Shown here: one piece after another, positions 24,853 through 33,182 of the stretch | How positions within the stretch are numbered: position 1 is the first letter of the stretch | Layout: the number at the start of each line of letters is the position of its first letter | Notes under the pieces: generated by a model | Databases searched by the model: none | The model's input: the letters and a program-made list of their open reading frames with translations, nothing else | What the model was told of the DNA's origin: nothing | Translations under genes and position numbers: made by a program | Assembly (NCBI RefSeq): GCF_002269505.1 | Contig: NZ_NQKQ01000006.1 | Coordinates: forward strand, 124,001-188,000 | DNA length: 64,000 bases | Reading direction: 5' to 3' | Origin: Pseudomonas fragi | Lineage (GTDB): Bacteria; Pseudomonadota; Gammaproteobacteria; Pseudomonadales; Pseudomonadaceae

Positions 24853-25425
24853 ATGAGCGTGTTATTTCGTCCAGGAAGGCGTGCCGATGCACGCGATATT
24901 GCGCGTCTTTTTCAGATATCGTCTGAAGGTTGCGCCGATTACATCTGGAGCCGGATTGCGCAGCCGGGTCAGCAATTACTGGACGTCGGGGCGATGCGTT
25001 ATGCCCGTGAGGGCGTCCAGTTTTCGTATGAAAACTGCTTGATTGCCGAGGCCGAGGGCCAGGTGATCGGCATGATGCACAGCTTTGTGATGTGCCACGA
25101 TCCAGACGCCCAGCCTGAGACCGATCCGGTGCTGGCACCTTATGCGGAAATGGAAATACCGGACACACTGTATATTTCAAGCCTGGCCCTGCATGAGGGT
25201 TGGCGAAATCGTGGATTGGGCGGCAGATTCTTGCAGCATGCCAGGCAGCGTTGCAGCGAACAGGGTGTGACTGGCTTGAGCCTGATCGACTATGCGGCCA
25301 ACACCGGTGCCCGTCGATTCTATGAGCGCCATGGCTTCGGGATCGTTAAAACCTGTCAGATAACGCCCCACCCGCTGATCCGCGTGACGGGTGAGGCGTA
25401 TTTGATGCATTGCCCGCTTTCTTGA
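24853..25425 (+). CDS. GNAT-family N-acetyltransferase
   Basis: A 190-residue acetyl-CoA-dependent acyltransferase of the GNAT fold. The acetyl-CoA-binding loop is visible as ALHEGWRNRGLGGRFLQHAR (about residues 116-135), and the C-terminal NTGARRFYERHGF motif is typical. The start at 24853 follows GGAG with good spacing. It lies between the repeat array and gbcA, converging on gbcA with a 19-base gap. The substrate is not apparent; the neighbourhood gives only a weak hint of amine metabolism. Confidence 0.87.
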   Translation: MSVLFRPGRRADARDIARLFQISSEGCADYIWSRIAQPGQQLLDVGAMRYAREGVQFSYENCLIAEAEGQVIGMMHSFVMCHDPDAQPETDPVLAPYAEMEIPDTLYISSLALHEGWRNRGLGGRFLQHARQRCSEQGVTGLSLIDYAANTGARRFYERHGFGIVKTCQITPHPLIRVTGEAYLMHCPLS

Positions 25426-25444
25426 TCCCCTGGTGGCCCGGCGT

Positions 25445-26737
25445 TTACTGGGCCACTACTCCCTTGAGGTAAGCCGCTGGCGCCGCCCCCAGGTTGTTCA
25501 GCAGCCGCTCGCTGTACCAGTCGATAAAGTTCACCACGCCAAACTCGTAGGTCTTGGAGTACGGCCCCGGCTGGTAGGCAATTGAGTTGATGCCGCGCTG
25601 ATTCTCTTCTGCCAGCCGGCGGTCCTGGTCGTTGGTGGCGTCCCAGACCTTGCGCATGCGCTCCACGTCGTAATCCACGCCTTCAACCGCATCCTTGTGG
25701 ACCAGCCATTTGGTGCTGACTACGGTTTCCTGTGCGCTGATCGGCCACACGGTAAACACAATGATGTGATCGCCCATGCAGTGGTTCCAGGAGTGCGGTA
25801 GGTGCAGGATGCGCATTGAGCCCAGGTCCGGGTTTTTGATCCGCCCCATGAGTTTTGCACAGCCTTGCTTGCCATCCAGGGTCATCGAGACCGTGCCCTT
25901 GAGTAGCGGCATGCGCACAATACGGTTACGCAGGCCGAAGCTGGCGTGGGCATAAGGAATTTTTTCGGCGTCCCAGGCAGCGGCCGACGCGGCTACGTGA
26001 TCCTTGAAGGCCTGATCGGCCCGTGGATCGGTCACGTCGTCCCATTCGAGCAGGGTCTTGAGCAACTCGGGGTGTGACGCGTTGCAGTGATAGCACTCGC
26101 GGTTGTTTTCCAGCACCAGCTTCCAGTTGGCTTTTTCCACCAGGGTGGTCTGAATCGCCACCTTGGTGTTTTCCATGTCATAAGGTTCCATATAGTGGTT
26201 CAGCGTAGCCAGGAACTCATCGATGGCCGGAGGGTTCTCGGCCAGGCTGATAAAGATGTAGCCGCCCGCGGTTTTGACGTTTACCGGCTTGAGCCCGTAT
26301 TGCTTCATGTCGAAATCGGCGCCCATCTCGGTGCCGGCAAACAGCAGGCGCCCGTCCAGTTCGTAGGTCCACTGGTGGTAATGGCACACCAGCTTGGCAA
26401 CCTTGCCCTTTTCGCTGGTGCACAACCGTGAGCCGCGATGGCGGCACACGTTATGAAAGGCATGCACCTGGCCTTCGGCGCCGCGAATCACGATGATCGG
26501 GTTCTTGCCTATTTGCAGGGTCAGAAAGTTGCCCTTGGCCGGTATCTCGCAAGTCATGCCTGCAATCAGCCACTCCTTCTGGAAAATCTCCTGCATGTCG
26601 ATGTCGAACAGGCGCTCGTCGTTGTAAAACGGCTGCGGCAGCGAAAACGTGCGTTCGCGGTTTTGCAACATCTCGGCGGTGGCCTTGCGTGCGGGTTCCA
26701 GTGGATCGCCCAGGCTCAGGTTTGCGGTGACGTCCAT
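25445..26737 (-). CDS. gbcA: GbcA, glycine betaine monooxygenase Rieske oxygenase subunit
   Basis: This 430-residue enzyme demethylates glycine betaine to dimethylglycine and formaldehyde using O2 and electrons from GbcB. The Rieske cluster ligands are Cys98, His100, Cys118 and His121. The mononuclear iron histidines lie in ECYHCNASHPEL (His217, His222). The start at 26737 (MDVTANLSLG) has GAGGA upstream; a frame seven codons longer is less likely. It is divergent from gbcB across a 282-base control region and belongs to the known GbdR regulon. The length equals that of the characterised P. aeruginosa enzyme to within a residue or two. Confidence 0.95.
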   Translation of the reverse strand: MDVTANLSLGDPLEPARKATAEMLQNRERTFSLPQPFYNDERLFDIDMQEIFQKEWLIAGMTCEIPAKGNFLTLQIGKNPIIVIRGAEGQVHAFHNVCRHRGSRLCTSEKGKVAKLVCHYHQWTYELDGRLLFAGTEMGADFDMKQYGLKPVNVKTAGGYIFISLAENPPAIDEFLATLNHYMEPYDMENTKVAIQTTLVEKANWKLVLENNRECYHCNASHPELLKTLLEWDDVTDPRADQAFKDHVAASAAAWDAEKIPYAHASFGLRNRIVRMPLLKGTVSMTLDGKQGCAKLMGRIKNPDLGSMRILHLPHSWNHCMGDHIIVFTVWPISAQETVVSTKWLVHKDAVEGVDYDVERMRKVWDATNDQDRRLAEENQRGINSIAYQPGPYSKTYEFGVVNFIDWYSERLLNNLGAAPAAYLKGVVAQ

Positions 26738-26918
26738 CGTTGTAGTCCTCATGGCCATCGGATGTGGCCTAAAAATGGCTGATCAGGGGTGCGACGCAAG
26801 GCAAAGCAATACATGCAATGAGTGGCGCTGAGTGTGCGTTCGAAGTGCGCCGGGGCCATATCTGCGGGCGACATGGCCAAATCTGTTCCCGACGCTGAAG
26901 GTGCTGTTTTCAGGGGCT

Positions 26919-26958
26919 GGTCGCCATAAGCATGTGAATGTCGCGAATAGATAAATGG
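26919..26958. promoter_or_regulatory. Candidate GbdR-type site in the gbcA-gbcB divergent promoter
   Basis: GGTCGCCATA at 26919 and TGTCGCGAATAGATAAATGG at 26939-26958 sit about two helical turns apart. The second copy matches the cbcX-sdaB motif (6212-6231) at 13 of 20 positions, including GTCG, TAGA and AATGG. GbdR is known to control gbcA and gbcB; that this is its site is inferred. Confidence 0.4.
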
Positions 26959-27019
26959 CCGCCTCAGGGCATGCGCAGAATCGCCAGCAAGAGGCCGGTT
27001 GTCGGCCGTGGAGAAGCGC

Positions 27020-28120
27020 ATGTCCAATAGCTTTCTGAACCCGGTAACCACTCAGACCTGGGCCAATGGCCGACACATCGTGCGATGCGTCAAAGTGATT
27101 CAGGAAACCTGGGATGTGCGCACCTTCTGTTTTATGGCCGACCAGCCGATCCTGTTCTTTTTCAAGCCGGGGCAGTTTGTGACCCTGGAGCTGGAAATCG
27201 ACGGCGACCCGGTGATGCGCTCGTACACCATCTCCAGCTCGCCTTCGGTGCCCTACAGCTTTTCGGTGACGATCAAGCGTGTACCGGGCGGGCGTGTGTC
27301 CAACTGGCTGCACGACAACCTGCAGGAAGGCCAGGAACTGGCCGTGCACGGGCCGGTGGGGCTGTTTAACGCCATCGACGCGCCGAGCCCCAAAGTGCTC
27401 TATCTGAGTGGCGGCGTCGGTATAACCCCGGTGATGTCGATGGCGCGCTGGTTCTACGACACCAACGCCAATGTCGACATGGTGTTTATCCACAGCGCCC
27501 GTTCGCCCAAAGACATCATCTACCACCGCGAGCTGGAGCATATGGCGTCGCGTATCGACAACTTCAGCTTGCACCTGATCTGCGAAAAACACGGGTTGGG
27601 CGAACCCTGGGCCGGGTATCGCGGTTATCTGAACCACAAGATGCTCGACCTGATGGCGCCCGACTTTATGGAGCGCGAGGTGTTCTGCTGCGGGCCGACG
27701 CCGTATATGAATGCGGTCAAGCGCCTGCTGGAGAACAACGGCTTTGACATGAGCCGGTATCACGAGGAGTCCTTTGGTGCGACGCCGCCCGAAGCCCGGG
27801 CCGATGCGGTGGAACAGGCCGAGCAGGCCGCTGATGCACCGGAACTGGACGTGGCGGACTTGAACCAGGTGGAATTCACGGCCTCCGGCAAGAGCATCCG
27901 CGTGGGCCCGGCCGAGACCGTGCATGCCGCGGCGGCCAAGCTGGGACTGCTGATTCCCAAAGCGTGTGGCATGGGGATTTGCGGCACCTGCAAGGTGCTC
28001 AAGCTGGGCGGCGAAGTCGAAATGGACCACAACGGCGGCATCACCGACGAAGACGTTGCCGAAGGCTATATTTTGTCGTGCTGCAGCGTGCCCAAGGGCG
28101 ATGTGCGGATCGAGTTTTGA
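27020..28120 (+). CDS. gbcB: GbcB, glycine betaine monooxygenase reductase subunit
   Basis: A 366-residue ferredoxin-NAD(P)H reductase supplying electrons to GbcA. The FAD motif RSYT is at residues 67-70. The NAD-binding GGVGITPVMSMARWF follows, and a C-terminal plant-type 2Fe-2S domain carries Cys316, Cys321, Cys324 and Cys354. The start at 27020 (MSNSFLNPVT) has a GGAG site; seven extra residues of a longer frame are unlikely. The acidic, alanine-rich linker before the ferredoxin domain (about 260-285) is probably flexible. It is divergent from gbcA. Confidence 0.94.
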   Translation: MSNSFLNPVTTQTWANGRHIVRCVKVIQETWDVRTFCFMADQPILFFFKPGQFVTLELEIDGDPVMRSYTISSSPSVPYSFSVTIKRVPGGRVSNWLHDNLQEGQELAVHGPVGLFNAIDAPSPKVLYLSGGVGITPVMSMARWFYDTNANVDMVFIHSARSPKDIIYHRELEHMASRIDNFSLHLICEKHGLGEPWAGYRGYLNHKMLDLMAPDFMEREVFCCGPTPYMNAVKRLLENNGFDMSRYHEESFGATPPEARADAVEQAEQAADAPELDVADLNQVEFTASGKSIRVGPAETVHAAAAKLGLLIPKACGMGICGTCKVLKLGGEVEMDHNGGITDEDVAEGYILSCCSVPKGDVRIEF

Positions 28121-28265
28121 CGGGCTTTCGTGGTTCCAGAACCCGTGCCGGGAACAAAGGTTGCAAACCACAGTCTTTAGGGGTCTGAAAGCAAGGTTGC
28201 CGCTAGCTTAGCCGGTGACTTTTCTTTATCGTACGCGCCCTTCGAAACTGCTTGAGAACATCACC

Positions 28266-28490
28266 ATGATTGAGTCATCCCTTAGCAAACTGGAACAACT
28301 GGTCAGCGATCTGGTTCAGCAAAAGCAAGAGCTGCTGGACACCAACGAACAACTGAATGCCGAACTGGCTCAGGCCCGTGATGAAAACGAAAGCCTGCAA
28401 CTGACCCTGATGGAACAGGAAGAGAAGCAAGGCGCGACTGCCGCCCGCATCCAGGCACTGGTTGAGCGCGCGAGCCCTGTCAGCGCATGA
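28266..28490 (+). CDS. Small coiled-coil protein (ZapB/TIGR02449-like)
   Basis: A 74-residue protein that is almost entirely a heptad coiled coil (IESSLSKLEQLVSDLVQQKQ, then ELLDTNEQLNAELAQARDEN). The start at 28266 (MIESSLSK) is chosen over a 17-residue upstream extension. Its stop overlaps the start of the zapA-like gene by four bases (ATGA), so the two are coupled. The same arrangement of a short coiled-coil gene before zapA is known elsewhere in pseudomonad genomes. I infer a ZapB-like partner role in division, or a specialised paralogue; proof is lacking. Confidence 0.75.
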   Translation: MIESSLSKLEQLVSDLVQQKQELLDTNEQLNAELAQARDENESLQLTLMEQEEKQGATAARIQALVERASPVSA

Positions 28491-28789
28491 GCGTGGACAG
28501 AGACGGAGTAAATGTCGTCTCGATTTTGGGTAACGACTACACGATCAAAGCGCCGGAAGGGGAGCAAAAAACCCTGATGGCGGCCACGGTCATGTTGAAA
28601 ACCGCCCTGGCCGAAACGAAAAGAAAGTACCCGAGCCTGATCGGGGACAAACTGCTGGTGCTGGCAGCACTGAATCTGTGTTCAAAGCAGATTGAGTTGC
28701 AACTGAGCCACAAACAGGAACTCGACCGTTATCAAGAGCAAGTCAGCGCCACGGTCGATGTGATTGAGCGAACCCTGGGGCAATCCTGA
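28487..28789 (+). CDS. ZapA-like cell-division protein
   Basis: A 100-residue protein with the ZapA pattern: an N-terminal beta-rich domain (GVNVVSILGNDYTIKAPEGE) followed by a long helix (LLVLAALNLCSKQIELQLSH, then QELDRYQEQVSATVDVIERT). ZapA proteins bundle FtsZ filaments at mid-cell. The gene is coupled to the coiled-coil gene before it. Pseudomonads usually carry their main zapA elsewhere, so this may be a second, diverged copy; that cannot be checked in this window. It sits between gbcB and ltaE, unrelated to the amine pathway by function. Confidence 0.75.
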   Translation: MSVDRDGVNVVSILGNDYTIKAPEGEQKTLMAATVMLKTALAETKRKYPSLIGDKLLVLAALNLCSKQIELQLSHKQELDRYQEQVSATVDVIERTLGQS

Positions 28790-28811
28790 CGGTTCGCAAA
28801 CCAATCACCCC

Positions 28812-28900
28812 CTGTGGGAGCGTGCTTGCTCGCGATTCAGGCAACGCGGTTTGTCTGCACGACCGCGCTGATGCCATCGCGAGCAAGCTCGCTCCCACAG
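28812..28900. repeat. REPIN between zapA-like gene and ltaE
   Basis: An inverted pair of GTGGGAGCGTGCTTGCTCGCGA-type REP units lies between convergent genes. The outer ends (CTGTGGGAGC/GCTCCCACAG) form a long stem, so it could end transcription from both sides. Confidence 0.88.
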
Positions 28901-28919
28901 TATTGATGGTGTGTTCGCT

Positions 28920-29960
28920 TTAAGCTGCCATCACTTCCCGTATATCCGCAGCCAGTTCCCGCACTCGCGCTTCCTCGGTGTCCCACGAGCACATGAAGCG
29001 TGCGCCGCCTTTGCCGATGAACGTGTAGAAACGCCAGCCCCTGGCGGTCAGCGCAGCCACGGCCGGTTCCGACAGTTGCAGGAACACGCCATTGGCCTCC
29101 ACCGGGAACATCAGTTCAACCCCGGGAATGTCACTCACCAGCTGGCTCAGCAACTGCGCGCAGTGGTTGGCGTGGCGCGAGTGTTTGAGCCAGGCGTCGT
29201 TTTCCAGCAGGCCGACCCAGGGTGCCGACAGAAAGCGCATTTTCGACGCCAGTTGCCCGGCCTGCTTGCAGCGATAGTCAAAATCCACTGACAAGGCGTG
29301 GTCGAAAAACAGAATCGCTTCGCCCACTGCCATGCCATTTTTGGTCCCGCCAAAGCACAGTACATCCACACCGGCTTTCCAGCTCAGCTCTGCCGGCGTG
29401 CAGCCCAGAAATGCGCAGGCATTGGAGAAACGGGCGCCGTCCATGTGCAGCAGAAGGCCCAACTCCTTGCAGGTGTCGCTGATCGCGCGGATTTCTTCAG
29501 GGCGATAGACGCTGCCGACTTCGGTGGCCTGGGTGATGGTGACCACCCGCGGTTTTGGATAGTGGATATCTTTGCGCTTGAGGGCGATTTCGCGGATCGA
29601 CTCGGGGGTGATCTTGCCGTTTTCAGTGCGGGCGATCAGCAGCTTGGAGCCGTTGGAAAAAAACTCCGGTGCGCCACATTCGTCGGTTTCGACGTGCGCG
29701 GTCTCGGAGCAGATCACGCTGTGAAAGCTTTGGCACAAGGACGACAGCGCCAGGGAGTTGGCCGCTGTACCGTTGAAGGCGAAATACACTTCGCAGTCGG
29801 TTTCGAACAGCTTGCGAAAGTCGTTGGAGGCACGCAGGGTCCATTCGTCGTCGCCGTAAGAGCGCTGGTGACCGTGGTTGGCTTTTTCCATGGCAGACCA
29901 GACTTCAGGGCAGATACCGGAGTAGTTGTCGCTGGCGAATTGTTGGCTCTTATCAGTCAT
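28920..29960 (-). CDS. ltaE: Low-specificity L-threonine aldolase
   Basis: A 346-residue pyridoxal-phosphate enzyme cleaving L-threonine and allo-threonine to glycine and acetaldehyde. Family marks are SDNYSG at the start, HMDGARFSNA and the Schiff-base lysine in CFGGTKNG (about residue 207). The start at 29960 (MTDKSQQFAS) is preferred over an ATG 42 bases upstream whose extra 14 residues (DKVHNTIRPWNRE) are atypical. It sits between gbcB and glyA, as in P. aeruginosa, and links to glycine metabolism. It is divergent from glyA. Confidence 0.9.
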   Translation of the reverse strand: MTDKSQQFASDNYSGICPEVWSAMEKANHGHQRSYGDDEWTLRASNDFRKLFETDCEVYFAFNGTAANSLALSSLCQSFHSVICSETAHVETDECGAPEFFSNGSKLLIARTENGKITPESIREIALKRKDIHYPKPRVVTITQATEVGSVYRPEEIRAISDTCKELGLLLHMDGARFSNACAFLGCTPAELSWKAGVDVLCFGGTKNGMAVGEAILFFDHALSVDFDYRCKQAGQLASKMRFLSAPWVGLLENDAWLKHSRHANHCAQLLSQLVSDIPGVELMFPVEANGVFLQLSEPAVAALTARGWRFYTFIGKGGARFMCSWDTEEARVRELAADIREVMAA

Positions 29961-30081
29961 TTCCCGGTTCCATGGTCGAATTGTGTTGTGCACTTTATCC
30001 AAGATTCCGGCGGGTGCACAGGCACGACTTTAAGTGCGCAAATACCTTGCAAAAGAATAACCCAAAGCCCTGTAACAAAAT

Positions 30082-30166
30082 GTGGGAGCGGGCTTGCCCG
30101 CGATGGCATCGCCCGGTTTCACCAGACAAACCTCGCCGCCAGTATCGCGAGCAAGCCCGCTCCCAC
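30082..30166. repeat. REPIN in the ltaE-glyA gap
   Basis: An inverted pair of GTGGGAGCGGGCTTGCCCGCGA and TCGCGAGCAAGCCCGCTCCCAC. It lies in the 348-base divergent gap between ltaE and glyA. The remaining bases, about 120 before it and 140 after, must hold both promoters; no other gene or riboswitch fold is evident there. Confidence 0.88.
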
Positions 30167-30308
30167 AGGGTTATGGGAAACCATGTCGTAAACGCACCAT
30201 TGCGTGGCGTCCATGGGCATTTGGTCTGTCTGCGCCAGCTCTACCATCTGGCTCAAAGGGCATCAGCCCCACCGAGACCAAAAGGCGCGCTGGCGCTGGG
30301 AGAACGCA

Positions 30309-31562
30309 ATGTTCAGCAAGCAGGATCAGATCCAGGGTTACGACGATGCCTTGTTAGCGGCCATGAATGCCGAAGATCAGCGCCAGGAAGATCATATCGA
30401 GCTGATCGCCTCCGAAAACTACACCAGCCAGCGCGTGATGGAAGCTCAAGGCAGCGGCCTGACCAACAAGTACGCCGAAGGCTACCCGGGCAAGCGCTAC
30501 TACGGCGGCTGCGAGCATGTGGATAAAGTCGAGCAGCTGGCAATCGACCGCGCCAAGCAATTGTTCGGCGCCGATTACGCCAACGTGCAGCCGCACTCGG
30601 GCAGCCAGGCCAACGCCGCGGTGTACCTGGCGTTGCTCAATGCCGGCGATACCGTTCTGGGCATGAGCCTGGCCCATGGCGGTCACCTGACCCACGGCGC
30701 CAGCGTGAGCTTTTCGGGCAAGCTGTACAACGCTGTGCAGTACGGTATCGACACCAGTACCGGCTTGATCGACTACGACGAAGTCGAGCGTCTGGCTGTT
30801 GAGCATCAACCAAAAATGATCATTGCCGGATTCTCGGCCTACTCAAAATTCCTCGATTTCCCACGCTTTCGTCAGATTGCGGACAAGGTCGGTGCATATC
30901 TGTTTGTCGACATGGCCCACGTTGCCGGGCTGGTCGCCGCCGGGCTTTACCCCAACCCGCTGCCGTATGCCGATGTGGTCACCACCACCACCCACAAAAC
31001 CCTGCGCGGCCCCCGTGGCGGGCTGATTCTGGCCAAAGCGAACGAAGCACTGGAAAAGAAACTCAATTCGGCGGTGTTTCCGGGCGGTCAGGGCGGGCCC
31101 TTGATGCACGTGATCGCGGCCAAGGCCGTGTGCTTCAAGGAAGCGCTGGAGCCGGGTTTCAAAACCTACCAGAAACAGGTTATCGACAACGCCCAGGCCA
31201 TGGCCGAGGTGTTTATCAAGCGCGGTTACGACGTGGTCTCGGGCGGCACCGACAATCATCTGTTCCTGCTCAGCCTGATCCGCCAGGGCCTGACCGGCAA
31301 AGATGCCGACGCCGCCCTTGGCCGCGCCCATATCACGGTCAACAAGAATGCCGTGCCCAACGATCCGCAATCACCCTTCGTGACCTCGGGCCTGCGCATC
31401 GGCACCCCGGCGGTGACCACTCGGGGTTTCAAGGTGGCGCAGTGCACGGAGCTGGCTGGCTGGATTTGCGACATCCTCGATCACCTCGGCGATGCCGATA
31501 TCGAGGCCGATGTGGCCCGCCAGGTGACCTCGCTGTGCAAAGACTTCCCGGTTTATCGCTGA
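30309..31562 (+). CDS. glyA: Serine hydroxymethyltransferase (sarcosine operon copy)
   Basis: A 417-residue pyridoxal-phosphate enzyme that joins glycine and methylene-tetrahydrofolate to make serine, so it captures both products of sarcosine oxidase. The Schiff-base lysine is in [14 protein letters not shown]. The start at 30309 follows GGGAG; a frame with 35 extra residues is read from the leader and is rejected. It heads the operon glyA-soxBDAG-purU-fdhA. Pseudomonads carry two or three glyA genes, and this is the catabolic one (P. aeruginosa glyA1). Regulation by SouR and GbdR is known there. Confidence 0.94.
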   Translation: MFSKQDQIQGYDDALLAAMNAEDQRQEDHIELIASENYTSQRVMEAQGSGLTNKYAEGYPGKRYYGGCEHVDKVEQLAIDRAKQLFGADYANVQPHSGSQANAAVYLALLNAGDTVLGMSLAHGGHLTHGASVSFSGKLYNAVQYGIDTSTGLIDYDEVERLAVEHQPKMIIAGFSAYSKFLDFPRFRQIADKVGAYLFVDMAHVAGLVAAGLYPNPLPYADVVTTTTHKTLRGPRGGLILAKANEALEKKLNSAVFPGGQGGPLMHVIAAKAVCFKEALEPGFKTYQKQVIDNAQAMAEVFIKRGYDVVSGGTDNHLFLLSLIRQGLTGKDADAALGRAHITVNKNAVPNDPQSPFVTSGLRIGTPAVTTRGFKVAQCTELAGWICDILDHLGDADIEADVARQVTSLCKDFPVYR

Positions 31563-31584
31563 GCGCGTTTTTGGAGTAAACCCT

Positions 31585-32835
31585 ATGCAACGGTATTCAG
31601 GCTTCGGCCTCTTCAAACACTCCCTCAGCCATCATGAAAACTGGCAGAAAATGTGGCGCACGCCGACCCCGAAAAAGGTCTATGACGTGGTCATCGTCGG
31701 CGGTGGCGGCCACGGGCTGGCGACTGCTTATTATCTGGCCAAGGAACATGGCATCACCAACGTGGCCGTGGTCGAGAAGGGCTGGCTCGGTGGCGGTAAC
31801 ACGGCGCGCAACACCACCATCGTGCGCTCCAACTACCTGTGGGATGAGTCGGCGCACTTGTATGAGCACGCGATGAAGCTGTGGGAAGGCCTGTCCCAGG
31901 ACTTGAACTACAACGTCATGTTCTCCCAGCGCGGCGTCTACAACCTGTGCCACACCCTGCAAGACATGCGCGACTCGGAGCGCCGGGTCAGCGCCAACCG
32001 CCTCAATGGTGTGGACGGCGAGCTGCTCAACGGCAAGCAGGTGGCGGACGAAATCCCCTACCTCGACTGCTCGAAAAACACCCGCTACCCGATCATCGGC
32101 GCCACCGTGCAACGGCGTGGCGGCGTGGCCCGTCACGATGCCGTGGCCTGGGGCTTTGCCCGCGCCGCCGATGCCCTGGGCGTGGATTTGATCCAGCAAA
32201 CCGAAGTGCTCGGCTTTCGCAAGGAAAACGGCGTGTGCATCGGCGTTGAAACCAGCAAGGGCTTTATTGGCGCCAAACGCGTGGGTGTGGTCACTGCCGG
32301 CAACTCGGGGCATATGGCCCGTCAGGCGGGCTTTCGCCTGCCGATCGAATCGCACCCGCTGCAAGCACTGGTGTCGGAGCCGATCAAGCCGATTATCGAC
32401 AGCGTGATCATGTCCAACGCCGTTCACGGCTACATCAGCCAATCCGACAAGGGCGACCTGGTGATCGGTGCCGGTATCGACGGTTGGGTCGGCTACGGTC
32501 AGCGCGGGTCGTACCCGGTGATCGAACACACCATCCAGGCGATTGTGGAGATGTTCCCGGTGTTGTCCCGGGTGCGCATGAACCGCCAATGGGGCGGCAT
32601 CGTCGATACCACGCCCGACGCCTGCCCGATCATCTCGAAAACCCCGGTGCCGAACTTGTTCTTCAACTGCGGCTGGGGTACCGGCGGCTTCAAGGCTACG
32701 CCGGGTTCGGGCAACGTGTTTGCCGCCAGCCTGGCCAAAGGTGAAATGCACCCGCTGGCCGCCCCGTTTTCCATTGACCGGTTCCACACCGGTGCCCTGA
32801 TCGACGAACACGGCGCCGCCGCTGTCGCCCACTAA
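31585..32835 (+). CDS. soxB: Sarcosine oxidase beta subunit
   Basis: A 416-residue flavoprotein subunit of heterotetrameric sarcosine oxidase, which oxidises sarcosine to glycine, H2O2 and a one-carbon unit. The Rossmann motif [20 protein letters not shown] begins near residue 34. The DAO-family C-terminal motif ending [16 protein letters not shown] is intact. In characterised relatives this subunit carries covalent FMN through a histidine; a candidate ([10 protein letters not shown]) is visible. It lies 23 bases after glyA and 15 before soxD. Length and order are normal. Confidence 0.95.
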   Translation: MQRYSGFGLFKHSLSHHENWQKMWRTPTPKKVYDVVIVGGGGHGLATAYYLAKEHGITNVAVVEKGWLGGGNTARNTTIVRSNYLWDESAHLYEHAMKLWEGLSQDLNYNVMFSQRGVYNLCHTLQDMRDSERRVSANRLNGVDGELLNGKQVADEIPYLDCSKNTRYPIIGATVQRRGGVARHDAVAWGFARAADALGVDLIQQTEVLGFRKENGVCIGVETSKGFIGAKRVGVVTAGNSGHMARQAGFRLPIESHPLQALVSEPIKPIIDSVIMSNAVHGYISQSDKGDLVIGAGIDGWVGYGQRGSYPVIEHTIQAIVEMFPVLSRVRMNRQWGGIVDTTPDACPIISKTPVPNLFFNCGWGTGGFKATPGSGNVFAASLAKGEMHPLAAPFSIDRFHTGALIDEHGAAAVAH

Positions 32836-32849
32836 CAGAGGAATTACCC

Positions 32850-33182
32850 ATGTTGCATATCTTCTGTCCTCATTGCGGCGAGCTTCGCTCCGAAGAAGAA
32901 TTTCACGCCAGCGGCCAGGCGCACATCCCGCGTCCGCTTGACCCCGGCAGTTGCACCGACGCCGAGTGGGGCGACTACATGTTCTTTCGCGACAACCCCC
33001 GCGGCCTGCACCACGAACTGTGGAACCACGTCGCCGGTTGCCGGCAGTTCTTCAATGCCACGCGTAACACCGTGACCTATGAAATTCTTGAAACCTACCT
33101 GATCGGCAGCAAACCGCAGTTCACTGAACAGACGGCGCCATCGGCCACCACGGCCACCCGCGAGCTGGGAGAAAAAGTATGA
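32850..33182 (+). CDS. soxD: Sarcosine oxidase delta subunit
   Basis: A 110-residue zinc-binding small subunit. The N-terminal HIFCPHCGELRSEEEF supplies two cysteines, and a third cysteine with nearby histidines comes from HHELWNHVAGCRQFF (about residues 52-66). Together they fit the zinc site of the delta chain. It stabilises the SoxA-SoxB complex in relatives. The stop overlaps the soxA start by four bases, indicating coupled translation. The tail of about 25 residues rich in Thr and Ala is longer than the core fold needs and looks unstructured. Confidence 0.94.
   Translation: MLHIFCPHCGELRSEEEFHASGQAHIPRPLDPGSCTDAEWGDYMFFRDNPRGLHHELWNHVAGCRQFFNATRNTVTYEILETYLIGSKPQFTEQTAPSATTATRELGEKV

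Noticed and set aside
30167..30308. Glycine riboswitch before glyA
   Set aside because: I could not find the paired conserved glycine-aptamer cores in this leader; control by SouR/GbdR is more likely.
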